The notes: generated from the letters alone by a model not told the origin. A DNA stretch of 64,000 nucleotides from Sphingomonas_D zeicaulis (GCF_050433225.1 NZ_JBNPXQ010000012.1:90515-154514); one strand, 5' to 3'. Counted from the stretch's first letter, positions 34,538-43,456 are shown. Numbers and translations are program-made.

Positions 34538-36070
34538 ATGAAACAGGTTTTCACGCGCTGGCCGGGCGATTCGACGGCGCCATCGGCAGAGACGGGCGCC
34601 TCGCCATCCTGGTTGCAAGACGGGGCGGACGGCGGCGCGACGCTGTTGCCGCGGCCGCGCTGGCTGCTGGCGCCCGCGGTTGCAGTGCCGCTGCTGTCCG
34701 TGCCGCTGCTGCCGGTCGCGCTCGGCGGCGGCGCGTTGATCGCCGCCGCGGTACTGATCATCGCCGCGGCCACCGCCTCGGCATGGGCGATCCTGCAATA
34801 TGACCGCAAGCTGGCGACCGCTTATGCGCGGCTGGCGGCAAGCGAGCGCTGGAGCCGCATCCTGTTCGAGCGGGCGGGCTTGTCGCTGTGGCATGAGGAT
34901 TGGAGCGCGGCCCGCGATGCGGTCGCCGATCTGCTGGCGCGCGGGATCGACGATGTGCAGGCCTATTATACCGAACGGCCTCACGATCTGCGCGACCTGC
35001 GGCGCCGGGTGATGATCAGGGATGTGAACGCCTTCGCGGTCGAGATGATGGGAGCCGGCGACAAGGCCGCGCTGATCGGCCCGCTCGACAATATCCTGCC
35101 CGATACCGACCATACGTTCATGCAGTGGCTGGTCGCGTTCGCGCGGGGCGATCGGTACTACCGTTCCGAAACGCATATCGTCGGGCCCGATGGCACGCCC
35201 GTCGATACGCTGTTCACCGCCGAGATCCCCACCGACCCGGCGGGCTTCGAGGATATCGTCGTGAGCGCGCTCGACATTACCGGCTATCGCGCCTCGCAGG
35301 AACGGCTGCTGACGCTGGAACGGGACATGCTGCGCGCCTCGCGCATCACGACGATGGGCGCGCTCACAGCATCGATCGCGCATGAGGTCAACTCGCCCTT
35401 GTCGGCGATCGTCTCCTATGCAGAGGCGAGCCTGCGCTGGCTGGGGCGGACGCCGCCAGACCTGTCCGAAGCCCGTGCGGCGATCCGCGAGGTGATTGCG
35501 GATGCCACCCGCGCGCGCGACGTCGTCCGCCGCACGCGGACCTTCCTGGCGCATACCCCGGAACGCGCCGAGCCGATCTCGCTGGCGGAGGCCGCGCGTA
35601 CCGCCATCCTGCTGATCGAGCGCGAACTGCGCGACAGCGAAGTTTCGGTGCATTTCGATGCTGACGAGAATCTGCCACGCGTCCTCGCTGATCCCGTCCA
35701 GATCCAACAGGTCCTCGTCAACCTGATGCTCAACGGCGCGCAGGCGATGGCGCAGTGCCCAGGCCCGCGCGACCTGACCATCACCATCCGGCGCAACGCG
35801 GACGAGGTACACGCTTCGGTGAAGGACGGCGGCACCGGCATCGAGGGGGAGCATGCCGATCGCATTTTCGAGCCTTTCTACACCAGCCGCGAAGGCGGAA
35901 TGGGCATGGGGCTCGCCATCTGTCGCTCGGTCGTCGAAGGCTGCGGCGGACGGATGTGGATGACCAGCACGCCGGGCGAAGGCAGCGATTTCCGCTTCGG
36001 CCTTCCGGCTGCGAACGATGATGCCGCGGCGACGGCATCATCGTCCGCTGACCCCGCTATGCGCGAATGA
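34538..36070 (+). CDS. Sensor histidine kinase (FixL/DctB-like)
   Basis: A 510-aa membrane kinase. Two hydrophobic helices lie at about residues 42-88, a PAS-like region at about 100-255 ends in SALDITGYRASQERL, the H-box IAHEVNSPLSAI carries His282, the N-box is VNLMLNGAQAM, and the ATPase boxes are KDGGTGIEGE and GMGMGLAICRSVVEGCGG. The PAS region shows no clear heme or flavin signature, so the signal is unknown. It is divergent from the two response regulators it presumably feeds, and its 3' end overlaps the convergent haloperoxidase gene by 14 nt. Confidence 0.92.
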   Translation: MKQVFTRWPGDSTAPSAETGASPSWLQDGADGGATLLPRPRWLLAPAVAVPLLSVPLLPVALGGGALIAAAVLIIAAATASAWAILQYDRKLATAYARLAASERWSRILFERAGLSLWHEDWSAARDAVADLLARGIDDVQAYYTERPHDLRDLRRRVMIRDVNAFAVEMMGAGDKAALIGPLDNILPDTDHTFMQWLVAFARGDRYYRSETHIVGPDGTPVDTLFTAEIPTDPAGFEDIVVSALDITGYRASQERLLTLERDMLRASRITTMGALTASIAHEVNSPLSAIVSYAEASLRWLGRTPPDLSEARAAIREVIADATRARDVVRRTRTFLAHTPERAEPISLAEAARTAILLIERELRDSEVSVHFDADENLPRVLADPVQIQQVLVNLMLNGAQAMAQCPGPRDLTITIRRNADEVHASVKDGGTGIEGEHADRIFEPFYTSREGGMGMGLAICRSVVEGCGGRMWMTSTPGEGSDFRFGLPAANDDAAATASSSADPAMRE

Positions 36071-36887
36071 AGGCGAGCAGATCCGGATTCACCACGTCGG
36101 GATGCGTGGTGCACAGCCCGTGCGGCAGACCGGCATAGGTCTTCAACGTGCCGTTGCGGAGCAGCTTGACCGAAAGCGGCGCGGAATCGGCGTAGGGCAC
36201 GATCTGGTCGTCATCGCCGTGCATCACCAGAACCGGTACCTCGATCGCCTTCAGATCCTCGGTGAAGTCGGTTTCGCTGAACGCCTTGATGCAGTCATGA
36301 TGCGCCTTGGCGCCGCCCATCATGCCCTGGCGCCACCAGTTCCAGATCACGCCCTGGTCGATCTTCGCGCCCTCGCGGTTATAGCCATAGAAGGGGCCGG
36401 TCGGCACATCGACGAAGAATTGCGCGCGATTGGCGATCAGCGCGGCGCGGAACCCGTCGAACACCTCGATCGGCAGCCCGCCGGGGTTCGAATCCTTCCT
36501 CACCATCACCGGCGGCACCGCGCCGATCAGCACCGCCTTGGCGACCCGGCCGGGCTTCGCGCGCGCGACATAATGCGCCACTTCGCCCCCACCGGTCGAA
36601 TGGCCGACATGGATCGCATCCTTCAGGTCGAGCGCGTCGGTCAACACCGCGACGTCGGCCGCATAGGTATCCATCTCGTTGCCGGTGTCGGTCTGGGTCG
36701 ATCGGCCATGGCCGCGGCGATCATGCGCGATCACGCGATAGCCCTGCGCCAGGAAAAACATCATCTGATTGTCCCAGTCGTCCGCGCTGAGCGGCCAGCC
36801 GTGATGAAAAACGATCGGCTGCGCGTCCTTCGCCCCCCAATCCTTGTAGAAGATCTCGGTGCCGTCGGCGGTCGTTACGAAAGCCAT
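36057..36887 (-). CDS. Cofactor-free haloperoxidase / arylesterase (alpha/beta hydrolase)
   Basis: A 276-aa alpha/beta hydrolase of the non-heme chloroperoxidase group. Oxyanion motif FHHGWPLSADDW, nucleophile elbow GHSTGGGE with Ser97, catalytic Asp in VMHGDDDQIVP and His in YAGLPHGL near the C-terminus. These enzymes act as esterases or, with acetate, as perhydrolases. Start at MAFVTTADGTE with AAGGGA 9 nt upstream; the longer frame to 36959 overlaps the upstream gene. It lies 25 nt behind the frameshifted secreted-protein gene and is probably co-transcribed with it. Confidence 0.92.
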   Translation of the reverse strand: MAFVTTADGTEIFYKDWGAKDAQPIVFHHGWPLSADDWDNQMMFFLAQGYRVIAHDRRGHGRSTQTDTGNEMDTYAADVAVLTDALDLKDAIHVGHSTGGGEVAHYVARAKPGRVAKAVLIGAVPPVMVRKDSNPGGLPIEVFDGFRAALIANRAQFFVDVPTGPFYGYNREGAKIDQGVIWNWWRQGMMGGAKAHHDCIKAFSETDFTEDLKAIEVPVLVMHGDDDQIVPYADSAPLSVKLLRNGTLKTYAGLPHGLCTTHPDVVNPDLLAFIRA

Positions 36888-36912
36888 GGTGCAATCCCTT
36901 CCAGAGTTTCGA

Positions 36913-37628
36913 TCAACGCCCGATCGTGCCGGGCAGGCTGAGGTCGCCGGAGGCGACATCGAAGACGTTCGCGATGCACAGCAGCGGGGCGTGGAGATTG
37001 GCGTTGACCTTCAGCGCTGATGTCACGCCGTCGAACTTCACGCCCGCGGTCGCGCCGATCACCGCGGCCGGGACGCGCACCTCGACGGTGTCGGTCGCCA
37101 GCATCGTCGGGTAGGTCGGGCTGTCGATCAGCAGCGGCACTTTCGGCCAGGTCGCCGGCACCTTGGGGTTGGTCCCCGCCGGGATATCGCGCACCTTGAG
37201 CGCGTCCTTGCCGCAGGCATCGTCGGGCGTGAGCACCACCCAATGCGGGTGCCATACATGGCGGTTGGCGCTGCCATCGGCAGTATCGTCGAAATCGGGG
37301 TGGAAGGTCACCGCGAGCGCGAGGATGCCCTGCTTCTCCTCGAAGCCGACCTGCGCGCTGTCGAGGCTGGTCGGCCAGACATAGGAATAGACCGCGCTGC
37401 CGGCGAACTGGCCGGTCGCCTTCGGCCGGATTTCGCCCGCCTTGCCGCGCACCTGGACGCGGAAGAGAATGTCGGCGCCCTGGCTCGCGACATCGGTGCG
37501 GACGATGTCGAACGACGCCTCGATCTTCGCGTCGGCGGGAGACGCGATGTGCCCGGCATGCTGCGCGAGCGCGTCACTGGCGGCGAGGGGGGAAGACCAG
37601 CAAGGACAATGAGATGCTTGAGCTTCAT
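36913..37628 (-). CDS. Secreted hypothetical protein, frame broken in the signal peptide
   Basis: Not a recognised family. The body reads in one frame from about residue 17 (LAASDALAQHAGHIASPADA) to GDLSLPGTIGR, with HPHWVVLTPDDACGK and an IgG-like all-beta look. The natural start, ATG at 37628 with GGGAG 8 nt upstream, reads MKLKHLIVLAGLPP in another frame. One extra C in the six-C run (minus strand; G-run 37587-37592 on plus) joins them into a normal signal peptide cut after DALA, giving about 238 aa. So it is a one-base deletion in a homopolymer: real mutation, phase variation or sequencing error. Confidence 0.7.
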
Positions 37629-37979
37629 CGAAGTCACTCCCTGGAGGCGCCGGCACATCCCCTCGGGGCCGCGCCCGACGATGATGGCTGGGCAGGCTTC
37701 GGCTGAACGTCGCCGCTCTCCCCGAAGTCGGGAGGAGAATGAATGCGCGATCGAACCCCGTCGATCGCACATGCGGTATCGCGGATTATATCTAAGTATG
37801 GTTGCTTGGGTTTCAGCGGGCCACTTACCCGGCAATCATCGATCCGCGACACCGCATCTGCCGACACCGCAAGATCGGAACACTCCCCGCAACCCGTGAA
37901 AAGCGGCGCCGCGGGCCAAGGGCTAATTTTCCTTCATCGGACGCCAAGGGGGCGGCCAACCAACTGAAGGAGAAGAAAG
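37629..37979. promoter_or_regulatory. 351-nt divergent control region with three half-sites
   Basis: No gene seen. It lies between two divergent operons. A 16-bp inverted repeat with one mismatch, ATGCGGTATCGCGGAT (37771-37786) and ATCCGCGACACCGCAT (37842-37857), brackets an AT-rich stretch (TTATATCTAAGTATGG). The CGACACCGCA half of it is repeated directly at 37862-37871, 15 bp after 37847-37856. An imperfect CTCCCCGA/TCGGGAG hairpin sits at 37718-37734. The layout suits one regulator acting on both operons. Confidence 0.5.
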
Positions 37980-38789
37980 ATGTCGAAGAAAACCATCCTC
38001 ATCACCGGCGCGGGTTCGGGGTTCGGCAAGGGCGCCGCGATCGGCATGGCGCGCAACGGCCATGACATCATCGCCACCGTGCATGTTTCGTCACAGGTCA
38101 CGCCGCTGCGCGAGGAAGTGGAAGGGCTGGGGCTGAGCGACCGGATCAAGGTGTATCGCCTCGACCTTACCGACCAATATGACATCAAGCAGGCACTGAG
38201 CTGGGACTTCGACGTCCTGTGGAACAACGCGGGCATGGGCGAAGCGGGGCCGGTGTGGGAGATTCCCGTCGACCTCGTCCGCAAGAATTACGAGATCAAC
38301 GTCTTCCTGCCGCTGGTGCTGACGCAGGGCGCCGTCCAGAAGTGGGTGCGCGCCGGCAAGCAGGGCAAGGTGGTGTTCACCTCCTCGATGGGCGGGCTGT
38401 TCACCCCGGCGAACTGGGGCACCTATGTCTCCACCAAGCACGCGCTGGAATCGATCGCGGAGGCGCTGCAGCAGGAACTGGCTGCCTATGGCATCCGGAT
38501 CCAGACGATCAATCCGGGCGCCTACTACACCGGCTATAACGAGACGATGGCGGACAATCCGTTCCGCTGGCTCGACGACAGCGTGAACTTCACCAAGCGC
38601 GCCGACCTGCGCAAGGGCTTCGACGATTTCTTCGCCACGCCCGAGGGCAAGATGGATCCCACCGAGATGATCGACCGCATGATCGAGATCGTGCCAGCCG
38701 ACGAGGGCAAGTTCCGCAACGTCGTGCCGCAGGTGATCGAGGACATGCTGAAGGACCATCAGCTCAAGGCCTGGGAAAACAGGATCTGA
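37980..38789 (+). CDS. Short-chain dehydrogenase/reductase
   Basis: A 269-aa SDR with TGAGSGFG (9-16) for the cofactor, NNAG (82-85), catalytic Ser in FTSSMGG (135-136) and YVSTK with Tyr149 and Lys153. AAGGAG precedes the ATG. It opens an operon with a HbpS/GlcG-like protein and an exported SnoaL-like protein, facing the haloperoxidase operon. The second half (DDSVNFTKRADLRKGFDDFF) is unusually long for the family and acidic. Substrate unknown. Confidence 0.9.
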   Translation: MSKKTILITGAGSGFGKGAAIGMARNGHDIIATVHVSSQVTPLREEVEGLGLSDRIKVYRLDLTDQYDIKQALSWDFDVLWNNAGMGEAGPVWEIPVDLVRKNYEINVFLPLVLTQGAVQKWVRAGKQGKVVFTSSMGGLFTPANWGTYVSTKHALESIAEALQQELAAYGIRIQTINPGAYYTGYNETMADNPFRWLDDSVNFTKRADLRKGFDDFFATPEGKMDPTEMIDRMIEIVPADEGKFRNVVPQVIEDMLKDHQLKAWENRI

Positions 38790-38804
38790 CGGACACAGTC
38801 TTCG

Positions 38805-38826
38805 CCCCTCCCCTTCAGGGGAGGGG
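38805..38826. repeat. CCCTCC-type intergenic hairpin
   Basis: Perfect stem CCCCTCCCC / GGGGAGGGG (9 bp) with a TTCA loop in the 66-nt gap between the SDR and HbpS-like genes. No T-run follows, so it may attenuate or stabilise the mRNA inside an operon and not fully terminate. Same family as the hairpins at 11507, 47531 and 63120. Confidence 0.7.
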
Positions 38827-38855
38827 TTCAAGCACTCCTAAAAGGGATCACCCTC

Positions 38856-39260
38856 ATGATCACCCAGAACCAGGCCGAGGCGGTGCTCGCCGCCGGCCGG
38901 CGCGCCGCCGAGGCGATCGGCATTCCGATGAACATCGCCGTGCTCGACGCCGGCGTTCACCTCAAGGCCTTCTCGCGCATGGATGGCGCGCTGCTCGGCT
39001 CGATCGACATCGCGCTGGGCAAGGCACGCACCGCCGCGCTGTTCGGGCTCAACACCGAGGTGGTCGGTGAATTCTCCAGACCCGGCGGCTCATCACCTGG
39101 GCTGGAGAACAGCAATGGCGGGCTCGTGGTGTTCGCCGGCGGCATCCCCCTCCACGATGCGGAGGGCCGGATGATCGGCGCGGTCGGCGTTTCGGGCGGC
39201 GCCGTGGATCAGGATTTTCAAATCGCCCGCGCCGCCGCGCAGGCGGTCGACGGCCTGTAA
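38856..39260 (+). CDS. GlcG/HbpS-family protein
   Basis: A 134-aa protein of the GlcG/HbpS family; characterised HbpS binds heme and responds to redox stress, while GlcG is of unknown role in glycolate operons. Landmarks: MNIAVLDAGVHLKAFSRMDGA, ALGKARTAALFG, and GGIPLHDAEGRMIGAVGVSGGAVDQD (quoted as landmarks). No signal peptide, so cytoplasmic. AAGGGA lies ahead of the ATG. Middle gene of the SDR operon; 12 nt separate it from the next gene. Confidence 0.9.
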   Translation: MITQNQAEAVLAAGRRAAEAIGIPMNIAVLDAGVHLKAFSRMDGALLGSIDIALGKARTAALFGLNTEVVGEFSRPGGSSPGLENSNGGLVVFAGGIPLHDAEGRMIGAVGVSGGAVDQDFQIARAAAQAVDGL

Positions 39261-39272
39261 GGGAGAAAGACG

Positions 39273-39776
39273 ATGCGCAGTTCAGCCTTGTTCGGTCTCG
39301 CGCTCGCCACCGCGGTGGCGGTCGGCAGCCCCATGGTCACGCCGCAGACGGCGATGGCCCAGACTTCCGAAACCCAGCGCAACCGCGCTGCCATCGCCCA
39401 AGGCATGAAGGCCTGGGCGGACGGGACCGGCAGCCCCTATGACCTGCTCGACGCCGATGCGCGCTGGACGATCAGCGGCAATTCGCTGGGCAGCAAGACC
39501 TATGAAGGCAAGGAAGCCTTCATGCGTGAGGTGATCCGCCCGTTCAACGCGCGGATGCGCGATCGGTTGATCCCTACCGTTCACCGACTTTATGCCGAAG
39601 GCGACACCGTGATCGCCCATTTCGATGCGCACGGCACCGCGCTGGACGGCAAGCCCTACGTCAACAGCTATGCCTGGATTCTCAGGATGGAGGATGGCCG
39701 CATCGTCGAGGCGACCGCATTCTTCGATGCGATCACGTTCGACGATTTCTGGCGGCGGGTGCAGCCGCGGCCCTGA
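39273..39776 (+). CDS. Exported SnoaL/NTF2-like protein
   Basis: A 167-aa protein with a signal peptide (MRSSALFGLALATAVAVGSP..., probable cut after AMA-QT) and an NTF2-like cone fold of about 120 residues: MKAWADGTGSPYDLLDADARWTISG, VIAHFDAHGTALDGKPYVNSYAWILRMEDGRIVEATAFFDA (landmarks). This fold covers many small isomerases, cyclases and binding proteins, so the role is open. GGAGA precedes the ATG. Third gene of the SDR operon; it meets the convergent 64-aa gene with no gap. Confidence 0.85.
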   Translation: MRSSALFGLALATAVAVGSPMVTPQTAMAQTSETQRNRAAIAQGMKAWADGTGSPYDLLDADARWTISGNSLGSKTYEGKEAFMREVIRPFNARMRDRLIPTVHRLYAEGDTVIAHFDAHGTALDGKPYVNSYAWILRMEDGRIVEATAFFDAITFDDFWRRVQPRP

Positions 39777-39971
39777 TCATTTCGTGTCATAGGCCGGCTG
39801 GTCGTGCGAGTTGGACATGTTCTGACCGGTCGCCTGATCCTCTTTCAATTCTTCGCCGTGCCAGACGTTGCGCGCGAGAAAGATGAAGGCGATCACCGCC
39901 AGCACGATCGCAACGATGTAAATGCCGGCGCGGCCGAGGCGGCGGGGGCTGGGCTGGTTGGGATCGGGCAT
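39777..39971 (-). CDS. Small single-pass membrane protein (64 aa)
   Basis: No family named. A short proline-rich N-terminus (PDPNQPSPRRLGRAG) leads to one membrane helix (IYIVAIVLAVIAFIFLARNVW) and an acidic, hydrophilic tail (HGEELKEDQATGQNMSNSHDQ). Protein-like composition and a stop butting directly on the convergent stop at 39776 support coding. Likely an inner-membrane peptide facing the periplasm or cytoplasm; function unknown. Confidence 0.6.
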   Translation of the reverse strand: MPDPNQPSPRRLGRAGIYIVAIVLAVIAFIFLARNVWHGEELKEDQATGQNMSNSHDQPAYDTK

Positions 39972-40031
39972 CGCGCGGCTCCTGTGGTTGGCACTCTGCC
40001 GAAACAGCGAACCGGAGCCGCGCGAGTTCCC

Positions 40032-41126
40032 TCACACCAGCCGCGCCGGATCCACCACCACGTGGCGGATCCGCGTGCGGCCGTGGGTGTAGGTGATGTG
40101 GACCTTGCCGTCGCGCGCCTGGATCACGGCCGGATAGGCATAGCCGCTGGTGATCGGTTCGCTTTCCAATGTCAGCACGTTGCGCCAGGCGAGCCCATCC
40201 TCGGACAGCCCGATGTTCAGCGGCCAGCGTGAGCCCTTGCCCGGGCTTTCCGGGCGGTGCGCGCTGTGGTTGTAGACGATCAGGTGGCGGCCATCCGCCA
40301 ACGTCACCGCATCCGTGCCCGAGCTGGGATTGGGCAGGTCGACCGCACCCAGCGGGCCCCAACTCTTGCCGCCATCCTCAGACCAGCAGGAGCCGACCGC
40401 GCCCTGACGGGTGCGCGCCACCGCCTGCAGCTTGCCGCCGGCGTGAAAGAGGATGCTCGGCTGGATCGCCATGATCTGCTGCGGAGAGGGCACCGGGTCG
40501 CTCACCGTCCAGCTCCTGCCCCGATCGGTGCTGCGCTCGAAGTGCAGCGACCAGCGATCGAGATCCGCCTCGAGACTGGAGGGGGAGAGCCAGCTGCCGT
40601 CCGCCAGCACCACCGGCTTGTTCTTGATCGGGCCGAGCACGCCATCGGCCAGCCTGCGCGGCGCGCTCCAGCGCGCGCCGCCGTCGGTGGAGCTGATCAC
40701 CATCCCCCACCATTCGCGCGGGTTCGGGCCGATCTTGTAGAACAGATGGAGCGGGCCGGCCGGATCCTGGAACAGCACCGGGTTCCAAGTGGGCAGCCGC
40801 GCACCGCCCGGCTGAATGCCATTGGCGACCGAGACGCCCTTCTGCCAGCCATCCGCGCCCAGCCGCGCGAACCAGATTTCCACGTCCGGATCCCGTTCCC
40901 GCGTGCCGCCGAACCAGGATGCGGCGATGGTGCCGTCCGCCAGTTCGACGATCGTCGAGGCATGACATTGCGGATAGGGTGCGCTTTCATAGATGAAGCC
41001 GCTGCGGAGGATCGCGCCCTGCCCCGCTGCCGGCGTGGCCCGGGTTGGCGCGGCGAGTGCTGCCGGTGCCGCGACCGCGGTTCCGGCGAGCGCCGCGATG
41101 GCTTGCCGGCGGGTGGTGACGTGCAT
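40032..41126 (-). CDS. Tat-exported sialidase-like (BNR repeat) protein
   Basis: A 364-aa six-bladed beta-propeller of the sialidase/neuraminidase superfamily. The N-terminus has a twin-arginine motif (TTRRQAIAALAGTAVAAPAA), so the folded protein should be exported to the periplasm. Asp boxes are STDGGARWS, STDRGRSWT and SEDGGKSWG. An Arg-rich start (WFGGTRERDPD) and the PSILFHAGGKLQAVARTRQG segment are typical of exo-alpha-sialidase-like hydrolases, but substrate could be another sugar. It stands alone on the strand, without a sialic-acid catabolic gene nearby. Confidence 0.88.
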   Translation of the reverse strand: MHVTTRRQAIAALAGTAVAAPAALAAPTRATPAAGQGAILRSGFIYESAPYPQCHASTIVELADGTIAASWFGGTRERDPDVEIWFARLGADGWQKGVSVANGIQPGGARLPTWNPVLFQDPAGPLHLFYKIGPNPREWWGMVISSTDGGARWSAPRRLADGVLGPIKNKPVVLADGSWLSPSSLEADLDRWSLHFERSTDRGRSWTVSDPVPSPQQIMAIQPSILFHAGGKLQAVARTRQGAVGSCWSEDGGKSWGPLGAVDLPNPSSGTDAVTLADGRHLIVYNHSAHRPESPGKGSRWPLNIGLSEDGLAWRNVLTLESEPITSGYAYPAVIQARDGKVHITYTHGRTRIRHVVVDPARLV

Positions 41127-41148
41127 CCTCTCGATCCTCCATTATCAT

Positions 41149-41763
41149 TCAGGCAACAGGCGCGAGGCGGGCCAACGAACGCGCGATGTTCGCACGCGCC
41201 GACGCCTCGAAGCGGTGATGGCCCCAGTCGGACAGATAGAGCCGCTCGCGCCGGCCGAACCCGGCCAGCACCGCGGCGCGGCCGGCGGCGAAGGCATCAT
41301 CCTCGACATGGCCATATTCGAAACGGATCGCCTGTTCATAAGCATCGAAGCGAGCCGCGTCGGCACCGAGGATGGCCAGATCCATGTCGAGGAAGCGCGC
41401 GGTATCGGCCTGCTCCTCCGCGGGCAGGGCGGGATCGATGCGGTGGCGCCGGGTGGCGAGGATCATGCGCACCGCCCGGTCGCGTGTCGGCCGATCGAGC
41501 ACCCCACCCGCCAGCGTTTCGAGCAGTGCCGCGCTGCGTTCCTCATTGTCGTGCGTCTGCGGATCATAGACTGCGTCATGAAACAGGATCGCGTAGAGCA
41601 CCGCTTCCGGCGCCGCGAAATCGCCGCGCGTCTCGGCGAACAAGGCGAGCATCTCCTCGATATGCGTCCAGTCATGATAGGCGCGCTGCGGCTCGGCATG
41701 GCGGCGACGCAGCGTGGCGAGGAGACCGGCCGGCACCGCGGCGAGCACTTCCGGAATGGTCAT
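41149..41763 (-). CDS. HD-type metal-dependent phosphohydrolase
   Basis: A 204-aa helical protein of the HD superfamily. The metal ligands are likely His in RAYHDWTHIEEML, the HD pair in AILFHDAVYDPQTHDNEERSA (landmark), and the later Asp in FLDMDLAILG; a homologous group is annotated as predicted metal-dependent HD phosphohydrolase. Start chosen at 41763 (MTIPEVLAAV); the longer frame to 41892 is antisense to the next gene. Gap of 55 nt to the DUF4166-fusion stop. Nucleotide substrate unknown. Confidence 0.87.
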   Translation of the reverse strand: MTIPEVLAAVPAGLLATLRRRHAEPQRAYHDWTHIEEMLALFAETRGDFAAPEAVLYAILFHDAVYDPQTHDNEERSAALLETLAGGVLDRPTRDRAVRMILATRRHRIDPALPAEEQADTARFLDMDLAILGADAARFDAYEQAIRFEYGHVEDDAFAAGRAAVLAGFGRRERLYLSDWGHHRFEASARANIARSLARLAPVA

Positions 41764-41818
41764 GACACCGGTGTGCACGCGTGGCCGCGGGAAGGCAATG
41801 ACGGATCGGGGGCGCCGA

Positions 41819-43456
41819 TCAGGGCTCCGCCGATGACGTCCGCAGCCAGCCTTCATAGCGCACCACCCGGCCGATGAGCGGCAAAGCGGCATCGACTTCG
41901 AAGCGGAAGCGATCGCCCTCCTGCCATTCGCGGCCGGACAGCCGCGGCGCCAGCACCAAGGGCAGCGGCACGCCGGCGATGCTCCAGCGCTGGAGGCGCA
42001 TCACCAGCCCCTCGGCATCGGCGGTCAGCGCGAAGCCGAAGCGGAGCGGCCCGAAGCGCTCGACCAGCAGCCCCGCCCGCGCCGTCATGCGGCTGGAGAA
42101 GGCATGGCCGCCGAAGCGTCGCGTCCAGCGCTCGCCATCGTCCTCGACAGCGAAAGCCACGTGCAGGTCATGGTCGCCGGCGGGTGGAAATCCCATGATC
42201 GCGCCCGCCAAGGCGGCGAGCGGCCCGCGGCCGCGCCTCACATGGCCCTCACCCACTGCGCCGTCATCGGCGCAGATATCGTGCATCGCCGCGACGAGCG
42301 GCGGCAGCCGGTCGAACCCGGTGCCCAGCACCCGGCGATAGAGCGGTGGCGGCAGCCGGCGCTCGACGATTTCGTCGGACACGGCCAGTTCCGCGAACAA
42401 GGGCGCGAAGTCGGCAAGCTCGAGCAGGCGATGCGCAGCGACGGCGCCCGGCGCGATCCGCCCGCCGAGAATCGCCTCGGCGACCAGCACCGCTGCCAGC
42501 GTCGGAATCTCCGGACCGTCGCCATGATCGGCGAGCAAGGTCCAGCACCGTTCCACATCGCCGTCCGCCCGCCGGCCCCGCGCGGCGACGCGCATCGCCG
42601 AACGCGTGCCGCCTAGCCGGATCGTCAGCCGCTGCAGCCGCGACAACAACGGCGCGGCGCCGACCAGTCCCTTGATCCAGCCCCAGCGCACCGGCCAGCT
42701 TGCCGCCCAGAGGAACAGGTTCTGGAAACCAAGCTCGGTGCCCGCGCCGAAGGTCACCGCCGGGGCGCCGGGTAGCGCGGAGGGCATCAGCGCAAGGTCG
42801 GGCACATCGGCGAGCGCGACCAATCGGTCGAGCGGCGGCCGGCCGGCGACGGCAAAACGCATGCGTCGCATCTTCTGCCAGCCGAATCCGGTCGCCCAGC
42901 GCCGACCGCGCCACAGCGGCAGCGCCTGGCCGGCATAGGACAGCACCGCGCGCGTCACCGCAGGGCCGGCCCCCGCGCGATTGGATGCGGTGATCGCCAT
43001 CTCCACCGATCGCACCGCCGCCATATCCTGCGTAATCGCGCGCACCGCGGCGCCCGACAGCGCGGGTACGCTCGACGCGCCTGTCACGATCGCGACGCCG
43101 GCCGCGCGTGCTGCCGCATCGAGCGCGCCGATACCGGTCACGAAGCCGCGCGCGTCGGCCAGATCGACATAGGGGATGGCGGCGGCGATGCAGGCGCGGG
43201 GCACGGCATGGCCGCCCGCCTGGAACGGCCCCGCGGCGTCGATGACGAGATCGGGCCGGAGCGTGGCCAGGGCGTCGGCGACGTCGCCGGTTCGGTCGAC
43301 CCGCGCGGGTTCGGCGTCCCCCAGCGTGGCGCAGAAGCGCCGCGCCTTGTCGAGGCTGCGGCCGGCGACGATCAGCCGATGCCCCCGCGCCGCCAGCCGT
43401 CGCGCCAGCCGCGCACCGAATCCTCCATAGCCGCCGATGATGAGGATGCCGGTCAT
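41819..43456 (-). CDS. Saccharopine-dehydrogenase-like/DUF4166 fusion protein
   Basis: A 545-aa two-domain protein. The N-terminal Rossmann part (ILIIGGYGGFGARLARRLAARG, later VDLADARGFVTGI) resembles saccharopine dehydrogenase NADP-binding domains. The C-terminal approximately 190 residues (LPPLVAAMHDICADDGAVGEG, FPPAGDHDLHVAFAVEDDGERWTRRFGGHAF as landmarks) form a DUF4166 domain, the same domain as in the separate gene at 45416-46108. Start MTGILIIGG overlaps the upstream 140-aa membrane gene by 4 nt. Last gene of an unusual operon; reaction unknown. Confidence 0.86.
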   Translation of the reverse strand: MTGILIIGGYGGFGARLARRLAARGHRLIVAGRSLDKARRFCATLGDAEPARVDRTGDVADALATLRPDLVIDAAGPFQAGGHAVPRACIAAAIPYVDLADARGFVTGIGALDAAARAAGVAIVTGASSVPALSGAAVRAITQDMAAVRSVEMAITASNRAGAGPAVTRAVLSYAGQALPLWRGRRWATGFGWQKMRRMRFAVAGRPPLDRLVALADVPDLALMPSALPGAPAVTFGAGTELGFQNLFLWAASWPVRWGWIKGLVGAAPLLSRLQRLTIRLGGTRSAMRVAARGRRADGDVERCWTLLADHGDGPEIPTLAAVLVAEAILGGRIAPGAVAAHRLLELADFAPLFAELAVSDEIVERRLPPPLYRRVLGTGFDRLPPLVAAMHDICADDGAVGEGHVRRGRGPLAALAGAIMGFPPAGDHDLHVAFAVEDDGERWTRRFGGHAFSSRMTARAGLLVERFGPLRFGFALTADAEGLVMRLQRWSIAGVPLPLVLAPRLSGREWQEGDRFRFEVDAALPLIGRVVRYEGWLRTSSAEP

